Source: Gemmatimonadetes bacterium 2013_60CM_65_52 (GTDB taxonomy: Bacteria; Gemmatimonadota; Gemmatimonadetes; Gemmatimonadales; Gemmatimonadaceae). From it: DNA of 64,000 nucleotides. This document shows positions 51,648 to 60,662 of the stretch, piece after piece (the first letter of the stretch is position 1; each line of letters begins with the position of its first letter). The stretch is taken from positions 513,406 through 577,405 of the forward strand of contig NGFI01000002.1 of NCBI GenBank assembly GCA_002215645.1, given 5' to 3'. A program made the position numbers and the translations under genes. Under the pieces are notes generated by a model, which did no database searches, was not told the origin of the DNA, and saw nothing but the letters and a program-made list of their open reading frames with translations.

Positions 51648-53248
51648 AGATACTCACCCGCTACGTCCTGAGGGAACACGCGGGACCTTTGACGTTCGCG
51701 TTCACCGCGCTGACGTCCCTGCTGCTGCTCAACTTCATCTCGCGGCAGTTCGGGCAGTTGGTCGGCAAAGGGCTGCCGTGGTCCGTGATCGGCCAGTTCT
51801 TTCTGCTCTCGATTCCGTTCACGGTGGCGCTGACGATCCCGATGTCGGTGTTGGTCGCGGTACTGTACGCGTTCAGCCGCCTGGCTTCGGAGAACGAGAT
51901 CACCGCGCTGAAAGCGAGCGGCGTGAGCCCGTGGACATTGGTGTCGCCGGCGCTGGCGGGCGGCGTCGTGATGTCGCTGCTGCTGCTGGCGTTCAACGAT
52001 CAGGTGCTGCCGCGCGCAAATCACGAGCTCAAGACGCTGCAGGACGATATCGCGCAAACCAAGCCGACGCTGCTGCTCAAGGAACAGGTCATCAACACGG
52101 TGGCGGAGGGGCGCGTCTACCTGCGGGCCGGAAAGATCGATCAGGCCGGGGGACGAATGCGCGAGGTGGTGCTGTACAACCTCGCGGACCCGCTGCGCCG
52201 GCGCACGATCTACGCCGACAGCGGACGCATTGCGTTCGCGTCGAATCACGTGGACCTCGACTTCGACCTGTATCACGGACAGATGCAGGAGGTGTCCACG
52301 GACAAGCCCGGCCAGCTCGATCGGCTGTTCTACAACCGGGACCGGATTCGCGTGCGCAATGTGGGGCATGAGTTCAAGGCGAGCCGCACCGATCCCGCGT
52401 CGAAAGGGGATCGTGAGATGAGCGTCTGTGAGATGCAGCGGCGACTGTGGGTGGCGGAGACGCAACTCTTCCAGGCGCAGCGCGAGTATGAGGACGCCGT
52501 GCACCCAAAGCGGGTGCCGGACGATCTGCCGGCGTTCTATCGCGCGCGAGAGCCGCACGGCATCGGGTGGGCGTACTGCACGCTGCTGAAAGTCTTCACG
52601 GTCAAGGAGGCGAAGGCCAGCGAGCTGCAGGACACGGTGGCGAAACCGCCGGTGTTCGTGCCTACGCCGGCCGGCGTGAAGCCGGTTGCGCCCGCAGTCC
52701 CCATCGTCCGGGCGGAAACGACCGGAGGCAAGACGCAGCAGCAGATCGCGGCCGAAGCGGCGGCGGCGATCATGGGGAGGGTCACGAAGACGGGAGACCC
52801 CGGATTCACCCCCAATGCATCGCGCGCCAGCGACGCGAAGCTGCGTCTCGACATGGCGAAGCGCGCCCGCGACCGGTTCGACATCGAGATTCACAAGAAG
52901 TTCTCGCTCGCCGCGGCGTGCCTGATCTTCTGCATTCTTGCGCCGCCCATCGCGCTGCGGTTTCCACGCGGCGGCGTGGGGCTGGTGATCGGCGTCAGCC
53001 TGATGGCGTTCGCCCTCTATTACGTCGGCTTGATCGGCGGCGAGGCGGCTGCAAACCATGGGCTCGTGCCGCCCTTCTGGGCCATGTGGGGCACCAACGT
53101 GCTCATGACGGTGACCGGCCTCGTGATGCTGTTCCGCATCGGACGTGATTCCGGCGGCGCACGTGGCGGCGGCCTGGGCGAGTGGCTCGAGGAGCGCCGC
53201 CTGCGGCGCGAGGAGCGTCGTCGCGGTGCAACGGGAGCAGCAGCATGA
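51644..53248 (+). CDS. lptF: LptF-like LPS export permease subunit with extended periplasmic region
   Basis: A 534-residue LptF/LptG-family permease that begins with the family-typical N-terminus LKILTRYVLREHAGPLTFAF at a TTG. Six helices are expected, three at the start (residues ~14-120) and three at the end (~425-510). The periplasmic middle contains jellyroll-like strands (EGRVYLRAGKID, VVLYNLADPLRRRTIYA) plus an unusual ~170-residue insert rich in Gln/Arg and Ala, making the protein about 170 residues longer than usual. LptF and LptG extract lipopolysaccharide or similar lipid from the inner membrane. The stop overlaps lptG by four bases. Confidence 0.9.
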   Translation: MKILTRYVLREHAGPLTFAFTALTSLLLLNFISRQFGQLVGKGLPWSVIGQFFLLSIPFTVALTIPMSVLVAVLYAFSRLASENEITALKASGVSPWTLVSPALAGGVVMSLLLLAFNDQVLPRANHELKTLQDDIAQTKPTLLLKEQVINTVAEGRVYLRAGKIDQAGGRMREVVLYNLADPLRRRTIYADSGRIAFASNHVDLDFDLYHGQMQEVSTDKPGQLDRLFYNRDRIRVRNVGHEFKASRTDPASKGDREMSVCEMQRRLWVAETQLFQAQREYEDAVHPKRVPDDLPAFYRAREPHGIGWAYCTLLKVFTVKEAKASELQDTVAKPPVFVPTPAGVKPVAPAVPIVRAETTGGKTQQQIAAEAAAAIMGRVTKTGDPGFTPNASRASDAKLRLDMAKRARDRFDIEIHKKFSLAAACLIFCILAPPIALRFPRGGVGLVIGVSLMAFALYYVGLIGGEAAANHGLVPPFWAMWGTNVLMTVTGLVMLFRIGRDSGGARGGGLGEWLEERRLRREERRRGATGAAA

Positions 53249-54333
53249 CGCTCGTGCGGCCGCTGGACCGGTACATCTTCCTGGAGTGGGTGAAGATCTT
53301 CCTCTCCACCGCGCTGGGACTTCCGTTCCTGCTCGTCATCATCGACGTCACCGACCACCTCCAGACGTATCTGGATCGGAACCTTCCGGCAGGCGACATC
53401 GCACTGAGCTACGTCTATTACGTGCCGCAGTCCATGTTCCTCGCGCTGCCGGCCGCGGTGCTGTTCGCGACGGTCTTCTCCATCGGCACGTTCACGAGGC
53501 ACTCGGAGGTGACGGCGGCGAAGGCGTCGGGCATCAGCTTCTATCGGCTGGTCGCGCCAATCCTGCTCGGCGCGGCGCTCGCGTCCGGCGTCGATCTCCT
53601 CGTCGGCGAGATGGTGCCGGTCACCGATGCGCGACGCAACGACCTCCTCGGCGAGAGCAAGATCGGGTCTGGCACGCAGCGGTCCAACTTCGCCTACGCG
53701 GGGGAGTATGGGCGAGTGTACAAGGCCCTCTCGCTGGACGTGACGACCGGCCGCATCGACCGGCTGCAGATCGAACGAAAGGGGCTGGGCGCGGATTACC
53801 CCACGCTATTGATTTCGGCGGCGGCGGCGGCGTATTCACGCGACACCCACCAGTGGACCCTCCAGCAGGGCGTGATGCACATCATTCGCGATACGCAGCC
53901 GGACGTCGCCGTGGAATATGGCGCCATGCGCGACCGGCGCATGAATGCGCTGGCGCCGTCGGACCTGATGGCGAAGCCGCGCGACCCCTCGGAGATGCGC
54001 TTTCAGGAGCTTTCGCGCTTCATCACGTCGCTGGAGCGCTCGGGTGGCGACTCGAACGAGCTGCGCGTGGAGCGGATGTTGAAGATTGCGATTCCGCTCA
54101 CCTGCTTCGTCATCGCCCTGATCGGCGCGCCTCTTGCCACGAGCACGCAGCGCGGAGGCACGGCGTGGGGGATCGGCGTCAGCCTCGTGATCACCGTGAC
54201 CTTTCTCATGCTCGTGCAGCTCACCAAGGCCGTCGGCAAGGGGGGATTCGTGTCGCCCGACGCGGCGGCGTGGCTGCCGAATGCCGCGTTCGCGGTGATG
54301 GGGCTCGTGCTGCTCTATCGCGTGCGCACGTGA
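53245..54333 (+). CDS. lptG: LptG-like LPS export permease subunit
   Basis: A 362-residue LptF/LptG-family protein: N-terminus LVRPLDRYIFLEWVKIFLST, helices near 15-110, VYYVPQSMFLALPAAVLFAT with SIGTFTRHSEVTAAKASGIS, periplasmic jellyroll region, and three C-terminal helices (IALIGAPLATSTQRGGTAWG). It forms the transmembrane pore with LptF; the ATPase LptB is not in the window. ATGA overlap with lptF and GTGA overlap with mlaE show tight coupling. Confidence 0.92.
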   Translation: MTLVRPLDRYIFLEWVKIFLSTALGLPFLLVIIDVTDHLQTYLDRNLPAGDIALSYVYYVPQSMFLALPAAVLFATVFSIGTFTRHSEVTAAKASGISFYRLVAPILLGAALASGVDLLVGEMVPVTDARRNDLLGESKIGSGTQRSNFAYAGEYGRVYKALSLDVTTGRIDRLQIERKGLGADYPTLLISAAAAAYSRDTHQWTLQQGVMHIIRDTQPDVAVEYGAMRDRRMNALAPSDLMAKPRDPSEMRFQELSRFITSLERSGGDSNELRVERMLKIAIPLTCFVIALIGAPLATSTQRGGTAWGIGVSLVITVTFLMLVQLTKAVGKGGFVSPDAAAWLPNAAFAVMGLVLLYRVRT

Positions 54334-55184
54334 GTGAGATCGACCGGCCGTTCGAGGGTCGGCGCCCGACGGAGACCTTTCCGATCGTGCAGCGCCAGGG
54401 CATCCGATTCACGCGGCGTGTGACGTATGGATTCCTCCATTTTCTCACCGAGATGGGCAAGCGCGCCTACTTCATGCGCGACATCGGTCGCGCATTCGGT
54501 GAGCCACGCACGTACGTGCCCGAGACCATCCGTCAGATGCGGGGAATCGGCGTGGAGTCGATACCGCTCACCGTCATCGTGGCGTCGTTCATCGGCGGCG
54601 TGATCGCGTTACAGACGCGCTACCAGCTGTTCCCTGGCGTGCAGCTCTCCATCATCGGATTGTCCGTGCGGCTCATGCAGGTGCTGGAACTCGGGCCGTT
54701 GCTCACGGGGCTCGTGTTGACGGGACGTGTTGGCGCGCGGATGACGGCGGAGATCGGCACCATGCGGGTGACAGAGCAGATCGACGCACTCGAGACGCTC
54801 TCGTACGACCCGTACGCGTTTCTCGTCGTGCCACGTCTGCTCGCGGCGCTGGTGATGCTGCCGGCGCTCGTGGTGCTCGCGGACACGATGGGGCTTCTGA
54901 GCGGATACGTGGTCGCCGTGTACGCGACGGACGTCACCAAGCAGGAGTTCATCGAAGGCGTTCGGCTGGGCTTCGGCGTGTTTCAGGTCGTCTATTCCCT
55001 GCTCAAGGCGACGCTGTTCGGTGGCGCCATCGCCTTCATCTGCTCGTACGAGGGCTACGTGACCGAGGCGGGAGCGGAAGGGGTCGGGCGTTCCACCGCG
55101 AAGGCGGTCGTGTTCACCTCCGTGGCGATCCTCGTGCTCGACACGTTGACGGCGGCGCTCTTCGCTCCTTACCTACAGACATGA
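54330..55184 (+). CDS. mlaE: MlaE-like permease (ABC lipid transport)
   Basis: A 284-residue membrane protein of the MlaE/YrbE family: VESIPLTVIVASFIGGVIAL, ELGPLLTGLVLTGRVGARMT, AEIGTMRVTEQIDALETLSYDP and VPRLLAALVMLPALVVLADT. MlaE forms the membrane core of a phospholipid transporter at the inner membrane. The GTG start overlaps the lptG stop by four bases. The usual ATPase MlaF is not present before or after this gene. Confidence 0.94.
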   Translation: MSEIDRPFEGRRPTETFPIVQRQGIRFTRRVTYGFLHFLTEMGKRAYFMRDIGRAFGEPRTYVPETIRQMRGIGVESIPLTVIVASFIGGVIALQTRYQLFPGVQLSIIGLSVRLMQVLELGPLLTGLVLTGRVGARMTAEIGTMRVTEQIDALETLSYDPYAFLVVPRLLAALVMLPALVVLADTMGLLSGYVVAVYATDVTKQEFIEGVRLGFGVFQVVYSLLKATLFGGAIAFICSYEGYVTEAGAEGVGRSTAKAVVFTSVAILVLDTLTAALFAPYLQT

Positions 55185-56083
55185 AACGGCGCGACGAAGT
55201 CCTGGTGGGCTCGTTCCTCACGGTCGCCCTCGCGGTCCTGCTACTCGGGACGCTGTGGCTCGTCCGCGGCGGGCTTTCGTCCGGCTATCCGCTCTACAGC
55301 AGGTTCTCGTGGGGCCAAAACCTCAAGCAAGGCCAGCAGGTCCTGCTCGCGGGCGTCAACGTCGGAGCGGTGGCGGACGTGAAGCTGCGTCCCGACGGTT
55401 TTCTCGACGTGACGCTGCGCGTCAACAAGGGCGTGAAGGTACCGAAGAACTCGAAGGCGAGCGTGCGGCCCATCGGCATCTTCGGCGACGCCGCCATCGC
55501 GCTCACTCCCGCCGCGCCAAGCAATACGGCATTCGCCGAGGGCGATACCGTGCCCGTCGGTGCTGCGGAAACGGACGTGCAGGCCATCGAGAATCGCGTG
55601 GACTCGATCGGAAAGACCGTTCAGGCGATGGTCAACGCGATGAACACGCAGCTCGTGGAGGCGGGCGGCATCCGAGACATCCGCCGGACGATGGCGAATG
55701 CCGCAGCGCTCTCCGAGAACGCCTCGCGGCTCTCGCTGCAGCTCAGTGGCGTGGTGGCGGAGCAGAACAAGAATCTGTCGGCCACGATGGCGTCTCTCCG
55801 CCGCGCGACGAGCGCGATCGACTCCGCGGCCATCGACTCTACGCTGAAAAACATGCGCCGCTCGAGCGAGTCGCTCACGCGCATCGCGGCAAATTTCGAC
55901 AGCACGAGCAGGCGTGCGAACGCGCTCGTGGGCGGCATCGAGCGCGGCGAGGGAAACATCGGCAAACTGATGCGCGACTCGCTGCTCTACACCGACCTGC
56001 ACCGGCTGGTGTCGCAGGCGGATTCGGTGCTGGCCGACCTCAAGGCCAACCCCAGGAAGTACATCAATCTCCGAATCTTCTAG
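55181..56083 (+). CDS. mlaD: MlaD/Mce-domain lipid-binding protein
   Basis: A 300-residue protein with one N-terminal helix (EVLVGSFLTVALAVLLLGTL) and an Mce domain at ~35-120 (LKQGQQVLLAGVNVGAVADV, VRPIGIFGDAAIALTPA), followed by a long helical tail that may contact MlaE or bridge the periplasm. MlaD hexamers bind lipids beside MlaE. Coupled to mlaE by ATGA overlap; last gene of the operon. Confidence 0.92.
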   Translation: MKRRDEVLVGSFLTVALAVLLLGTLWLVRGGLSSGYPLYSRFSWGQNLKQGQQVLLAGVNVGAVADVKLRPDGFLDVTLRVNKGVKVPKNSKASVRPIGIFGDAAIALTPAAPSNTAFAEGDTVPVGAAETDVQAIENRVDSIGKTVQAMVNAMNTQLVEAGGIRDIRRTMANAAALSENASRLSLQLSGVVAEQNKNLSATMASLRRATSAIDSAAIDSTLKNMRRSSESLTRIAANFDSTSRRANALVGGIERGEGNIGKLMRDSLLYTDLHRLVSQADSVLADLKANPRKYINLRIF

Positions 56084-56109
56084 CGGCACTGCGCGGCTGA
56101 ACTTCGACG

Positions 56110-57474
56110 TCAGCGCCGGTGGCTCAACAGGTACGCCTGCATGATCGTGTGATACTTCACGAGCATGTTCGGGACTTCCCACGCCGGTAGCGCACCATCG
56201 CGCAGGTATCTCAGATAGTTCTCGGTGACCTGCCCAAAGTGCGCCTCGTGGCCAACGTCGTAGCGGTCGGGAATCACCACGCGCCACGCGCCGCCATCCG
56301 GGGTAACGTCGACTCCGGGATAGCGATCCTGAAGTGACGCAATTGCGGACCGCAGCGCCGCGGCGTGCTGCTCAGCGGGCACGGAGGTGTCGCGCTCCAC
56401 ATAGAGCACGGGCTTGAAGCGCTGCTCCGCGCCCTGCCTGATGACGAGCCGGGCATGCGTGCCGCGCATGCGTGAGAAGTGCGTATCGCTGGTGCCGGCC
56501 GGCGGCTCGAAGTTCCAGGTCACCGACACTCTCGCGTGCACGCCGCGGAGCGTGTAATCGAACTGGCTGTTCGTGAAGACCTGGAGCACGCCATCCTTCA
56601 CGTCGCCCCGGAGGTATTCCGGGAACTCCGCCAGCCCCGTGACGCCACGAAACTGCGCCGGCGAGATAGCGGTGGCCCAGCGCCGAGCGCGAAGCATGTC
56701 GACGTCGGACATCGCGAGCGGTTGATCGGGGAACGCCTCCCATTGCACCAGATCCACGAGGTGGGTGGTAACGTCCACGATCCCCTCCCCTTCCTGCCTC
56801 ACGTCGAAGAACCACGGCGGCCGCTTGAGCGGCGCACCGGCAACGATCTTCGAGAAGTAGTGGACGCTCTCCTTGGTGATTGCGGGATCGTCCTCGGTGC
56901 CGCGCACGAGCGTGCCGAACAGCGCGGGCTGGCGCGCGAGCTCGCGCTGGAGTGCCGTCGTGACCTCGTAGCGCTCCGTCATCACGTCGTACAGGACCAC
57001 GCCCTTCTCCCTTGCGACGTCGAACGCATGGCGCAGACGGCCGACGTCCTCCGGCACGCGAGCCATGGGCTTGTCCGCGAGCACGTTGAATCCCGCCTCG
57101 ACGGAACGGACGATGTACTCGGTCTTTCGCGCGTTGTTGCCCGCGATCACGACGATGTTTCCGGCGCGCTCCGCCAACATTCGGTCGAAGTAGTCGGCGC
57201 CCGTGTACACCGTCTCGATCCAGTGCGTCGGCTGCTCGGCGCGGCGGTTGAATGATTCGATCCGCGCGAGGTGCTGTTGCACGTCTTCACCCGGCGGCGC
57301 GTATACATGCACGACGGAGTCCACGTCCGCGTACATGAACTTCTGCACGAGCGACGCGTGAAAGTGTCCCGGATCCAGTGTGATGAGCCGGAAGCGGGGC
57401 GACACGGTCCTGCTCACGCCCAGCGCCAGAGTTGCGAGCGCCGCGATGGCGACGATACGGATACCGATCCGCAT
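56110..57474 (-). CDS. Exported Gfo/Idh/MocA-type oxidoreductase
   Basis: A 454-residue protein with a signal-like N-terminus (IRIVAIAALATLALGVS) and a Rossmann-fold NAD-binding region (FRLITLDPGHFHASLVQKFM; GNIVVIAGNNARKTEYIVRS; NVLADKPMARVPED with the family's K-P). The C-terminal half (DVTTHLVDLVQWEAFPDQPL, YDVGHEAHFGQVTENYLRYL) resembles the putative oxidoreductase C-terminal domain of sugar-related enzymes. It starts four bases after the next oxidoreductase gene ends, in one operon. Substrate unknown. Confidence 0.85.
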   Translation of the reverse strand: MRIGIRIVAIAALATLALGVSRTVSPRFRLITLDPGHFHASLVQKFMYADVDSVVHVYAPPGEDVQQHLARIESFNRRAEQPTHWIETVYTGADYFDRMLAERAGNIVVIAGNNARKTEYIVRSVEAGFNVLADKPMARVPEDVGRLRHAFDVAREKGVVLYDVMTERYEVTTALQRELARQPALFGTLVRGTEDDPAITKESVHYFSKIVAGAPLKRPPWFFDVRQEGEGIVDVTTHLVDLVQWEAFPDQPLAMSDVDMLRARRWATAISPAQFRGVTGLAEFPEYLRGDVKDGVLQVFTNSQFDYTLRGVHARVSVTWNFEPPAGTSDTHFSRMRGTHARLVIRQGAEQRFKPVLYVERDTSVPAEQHAAALRSAIASLQDRYPGVDVTPDGGAWRVVIPDRYDVGHEAHFGQVTENYLRYLRDGALPAWEVPNMLVKYHTIMQAYLLSHRR

Positions 57475-57478
57475 AGCG

Positions 57479-58921
57479 TTACGCCTTCGCCAGCTGCGCC
57501 GCGAGCCGCGTCGCACCATAGGGGGCACGCTCGGCGCGGGAGAGCATCGCGTTCGCTTCCGCGTCCTTGGCGAACTGTTCGCCTCTGGCGTCCCAGGTGA
57601 GCGGACGGGCGAGCTTCATGGCGATCCAACTGAGGATGCACGCCGCATTGCTGCGATGTGCGATCGGCGCGGGCGCGAGCGGCTGCTGACGCGACTTCAC
57701 GCACTCGAGCCAGTTGCGGTGATGCGAAAGGCTGTGCGGCAGCTCCACGGTGACACCGCGCGGATCGAGGAGGCGAGGGTCGCTCGCATCGAGCGGCTTG
57801 AGCGACGTCGGCGCGGACGTTGGATCACTCGCGGTTGCCGCCTGAGCGTCGCGCGACACGAAAATCCATCCGTCGTCGCCGATGAAGCGAATGCCATTCG
57901 GCAGCTTGTCCGATACGGTCATGATGATGTTTCCGGGATACGTGAGCTCCACGTGATACGCGCCGTGCACGTTCCAGATCTTGTTCGCGGGGAACTCGCC
58001 GCGCCCCTCGATCCGGCTGGGCCCCGTGTGCTCCAGATTCATGCCCCAGTGCGCCGTATCGAAGTGATGGGCGCCCCAACCCGTGATCATGCCGAGGCAA
58101 TAGGCGTCGTTGCGCAGCCAGCCGGGCCGCGAGTTCACGTCGGGGTTTCCTGCGGCGTCCGTCTTCTGTGAGTGCACGCGCTGCTCGGTGTAGTACACCT
58201 GCGGTGTTGGGCCGAGCCACATGTCGTAGTTCAGATTCGGCGGGACGGGCTGCGGCGGATCGTCGGGCGCGGTTGGATCCGTGGGCAGGCCGATCTCCAC
58301 GCGGCGCAGGGTGCCGACGCGCCCGCTGCGAACGAATTCCACCGCCTTGCGGAATTGCTCGTTCGGTCCCCATGAGCGCTGCTGGCTTCCTACCTGAAGG
58401 ATGCGCCCCGTCTTCGCGACGGCGTCGCGCAGCAGCACACCTTCGGCGTGCGTCATCGTCATCGGCTTTTGCAGATAGACGTCCTTCCCTGCGTAGATCG
58501 CGGCGAGGGCGAGCTGTGCGTGCCAGTGGTCGGGTGTACTGATGGTGACCGCATCGATGTCCGGCCGTGCAAGGAGCTCGTGATAGTCCGTGTAGACCTG
58601 CACGTCGGGCAGCGGCGACGTCTTCGCGGCATACAGGCGCGCGATGCGGCGCTTGCCCGCCTCGGCCCGGCGCGAATCGAGATCGCACACTGCGAGCACG
58701 TCGGCGAGATCTGCGTTTGCGACGCCTGGCATATCGTGCCCCGACGCGATGCGCCCCGCGCCGATGTGGCCAACGCGAACGCGGTTGCTCGGTGCGTGAA
58801 TGCCGCCGAGGAGCCGCGAGGGGATGATCATGGGAGCAGCCATAACGGCGGCTGCGACGGACGACCGCTGCACGAACTCGCGGCGCGAAATCGAATCGGA
58901 CGTGCGTGCGTCCTTGCTCAT
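57479..58921 (-). CDS. Tat-exported Gfo/Idh/MocA oxidoreductase
   Basis: A 480-residue protein with a twin-arginine signal (SISRREFVQRSSVAAAVMAA). The nucleotide-binding motif is VGHIGAGRIASGHDM; the active-site lysine lies in YLQKPMTMTHAEG. The C-terminal domain (DPVNSRPGW-like stretch, MITGWGAHHFDTAHWGMN) is typical of Tat-secreted glycoside-related dehydrogenases of Bacteroidota and relatives. The ATG at 58921 overlaps the permease stop by four bases. The upstream part of the open frame is a shadow of the permease gene. Confidence 0.9.
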   Translation of the reverse strand: MSKDARTSDSISRREFVQRSSVAAAVMAAPMIIPSRLLGGIHAPSNRVRVGHIGAGRIASGHDMPGVANADLADVLAVCDLDSRRAEAGKRRIARLYAAKTSPLPDVQVYTDYHELLARPDIDAVTISTPDHWHAQLALAAIYAGKDVYLQKPMTMTHAEGVLLRDAVAKTGRILQVGSQQRSWGPNEQFRKAVEFVRSGRVGTLRRVEIGLPTDPTAPDDPPQPVPPNLNYDMWLGPTPQVYYTEQRVHSQKTDAAGNPDVNSRPGWLRNDAYCLGMITGWGAHHFDTAHWGMNLEHTGPSRIEGRGEFPANKIWNVHGAYHVELTYPGNIIMTVSDKLPNGIRFIGDDGWIFVSRDAQAATASDPTSAPTSLKPLDASDPRLLDPRGVTVELPHSLSHHRNWLECVKSRQQPLAPAPIAHRSNAACILSWIAMKLARPLTWDARGEQFAKDAEANAMLSRAERAPYGATRLAAQLAKA

Positions 58922-60276
58922 CGCAATCTCCGTCCTACCGTGAGGAGATAGACCGGAACGCCAACGAGAATGATGCCAAGTACTGCGAGCGTCGCCCAGC
59001 GCGACGAGGGATCGATGATTGCGTTGCCCAGCAGAAACAACGTGGCGAGGATGAAAAGCGCTGGGACCACCGGGTATAGCGGCGTGCGGAATGGCGGTTG
59101 ATAGTCGGCACGGCGCCTGAACACGTAGATGGACGCCACGGCGAGGGCATAAAACGGAATGATGGCTGTGACGAAGGTGTCCGCGAGCTGCTCGAACGTG
59201 CGGGCGAGGACGAACACGATGCCAAGCGCCGTCACAAGCAGGATCGACACGTAGGGCGTGTGATACCGCGGATGCACCGAGGCGACCTTCTTGAAGAAGA
59301 GCCCATCGTCCGCCATGGCGAAGAAGACGCGCGGCGACGTCAGCAGCGTCCCATTCAGCGTACCGAACGTGGACACCATCACCATCACGGCGACCAGCAC
59401 CACTCCCGGCGCGCCGATCAGTCGCTGCGCGACGTCCGCCGCGACGAGCTTCGAGTGACGGATCACGTCGACCGGCATCACCGCGAGATACGCCACGTTG
59501 GCCAGCAGGTAGATCGCGATTACTGCCAGCGTGCCGATGATGATGGCGCGAGGCAGCGTACGTCGCGGATCCTTGACCTCGCCCTGCACGAAGCTGAGGT
59601 CCGCCCAGCCGTCGAACGCCCAGAGCACCGAGACCAACGCCAGACCGAACGCAGCGACGTGGAATGATCCCGCCGGTACGGCGGGCGTGAAGTGACCTCC
59701 CGTCCGCGGCAACCCGATGGCGAGAGCGAGCAGAATGATGAAGAGCAGACCGCCGTACTTCGCCGCGGTCGTGAGATTCTGCACCAGCGCGCCCCACCGG
59801 AGCCCTACGTAGTTGAACGTGGCCGTGAGCGCGATGGCGACGGCGGCGATGTAGTGCACGAAATCGCTGTATGGCGCGGCCGAAGGATCGTGCCCCAATA
59901 CGCGAAGCAGGTATTCGGCGAACGTGGTGCTGATGGCGCCGAGTGATGCGGCGCGAATGAGGACGAGCTCGGACCAGCCGAAGAGGAACGCCGGCATGCG
60001 TCCCCAGCCCTCGCGGATGAAGACGTACGCGCCTCCGGTTTCCGGGAAGGCGCCAGACAGCTCGGCCAGTGTGAGTGCGCCGCATAGTGCGAACAGTCCG
60101 CCGGCAACCCACACTGCCATCAACGGCAGCGGTCCGGGCAACTTGTCGGTGACGCCCGCAGGTGACCGGAAGATGCCCGAACCGATCGTGGAACCGATGA
60201 GCACGGCCACCGCGCTCCACAGGCCGAGCTGACGCTGGAGGGAAAGTCGTTCGGGAGCCGCCGGCGAGGTCGTCAT
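58918..60276 (-). CDS. APC-family amino acid permease
   Basis: A 452-residue transporter with about twelve helices. APC motifs include GLWSAVAVLIGSTIGSGIFR (substrate-binding unwound helix 1), AELSGAFPETGGAYVFIREG, and ALVSVLWAFDGWADLSFVQG (helix 6 region). It likely imports an amino acid in symport. The ATG at 60276 is chosen as family start. First gene of an operon with the two oxidoreductases; no direct functional link is clear. Confidence 0.92.
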   Translation of the reverse strand: MTTSPAAPERLSLQRQLGLWSAVAVLIGSTIGSGIFRSPAGVTDKLPGPLPLMAVWVAGGLFALCGALTLAELSGAFPETGGAYVFIREGWGRMPAFLFGWSELVLIRAASLGAISTTFAEYLLRVLGHDPSAAPYSDFVHYIAAVAIALTATFNYVGLRWGALVQNLTTAAKYGGLLFIILLALAIGLPRTGGHFTPAVPAGSFHVAAFGLALVSVLWAFDGWADLSFVQGEVKDPRRTLPRAIIIGTLAVIAIYLLANVAYLAVMPVDVIRHSKLVAADVAQRLIGAPGVVLVAVMVMVSTFGTLNGTLLTSPRVFFAMADDGLFFKKVASVHPRYHTPYVSILLVTALGIVFVLARTFEQLADTFVTAIIPFYALAVASIYVFRRRADYQPPFRTPLYPVVPALFILATLFLLGNAIIDPSSRWATLAVLGIILVGVPVYLLTVGRRLR

Positions 60277-60392
60277 GGCGGAATGGTACGGCGCGGGAAA
60301 CGGAGGCGGGAGTGCGCCGTAAGGGATTGCCCGGTTGACCCCTACCTGCGGGTGGGTGACCTTTCTTGCTCCCCTCATAGTTGTCCTACCGA

Positions 60393-60662
60393 ATGCGTCT
60401 TTCCTTCGCCGACGGACTGTTCTGGCTGTCCGTGGCGTGCTGCGCCATCGCGCAGACCTTCATCATCCGGTCGGTCCAGTCCACGAGAAACGCCCCCGAG
60501 CCGGTGGCGGCCGTGCCGCGCTCGCGTCACTCGGTCGAAATGCTCTGGGCGGTGCTTCCGGCGCTCGCTCTCGCCGTACTGCTCGCGTTCACGTGGCGCG
60601 CCATCCACTCACGCGCCGATCGGACCGGAGCACGGAGTCAGGTCGTCTCGGCGAGGATGTGA
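60393..60662 (+). CDS. Small membrane protein resembling the COX2 transmembrane hairpin
   Basis: An 89-residue protein with two helices (GLFWLSVACCAIAQTFII and VEMLWAVLPALALAVLLAFT). The second helix with E-x-x-W-x-x-x-P at its start is like transmembrane helix 2 of cytochrome c oxidase subunit II, but the CuA domain is missing. ATG at 60393; the frame is open to a TTG at 60381. Its stop overlaps the ctaA start (TGATG). The position before heme A and heme O synthase genes supports a link with the terminal oxidase, by inference. Confidence 0.65.
   Translation: MRLSFADGLFWLSVACCAIAQTFIIRSVQSTRNAPEPVAAVPRSRHSVEMLWAVLPALALAVLLAFTWRAIHSRADRTGARSQVVSARM

Noticed and set aside
53145-55184. A 679-residue frame as one MlaE protein
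   Set aside because: Its first 395 residues are a shadow of lptG; MlaE begins at the GTG at 54330.
57479-60220. Reading the Tat oxidoreductase as a 913-residue fusion with the permease region
   Set aside because: The N-terminal part is a shadow of the APC permease; the Tat signal begins at 58921.
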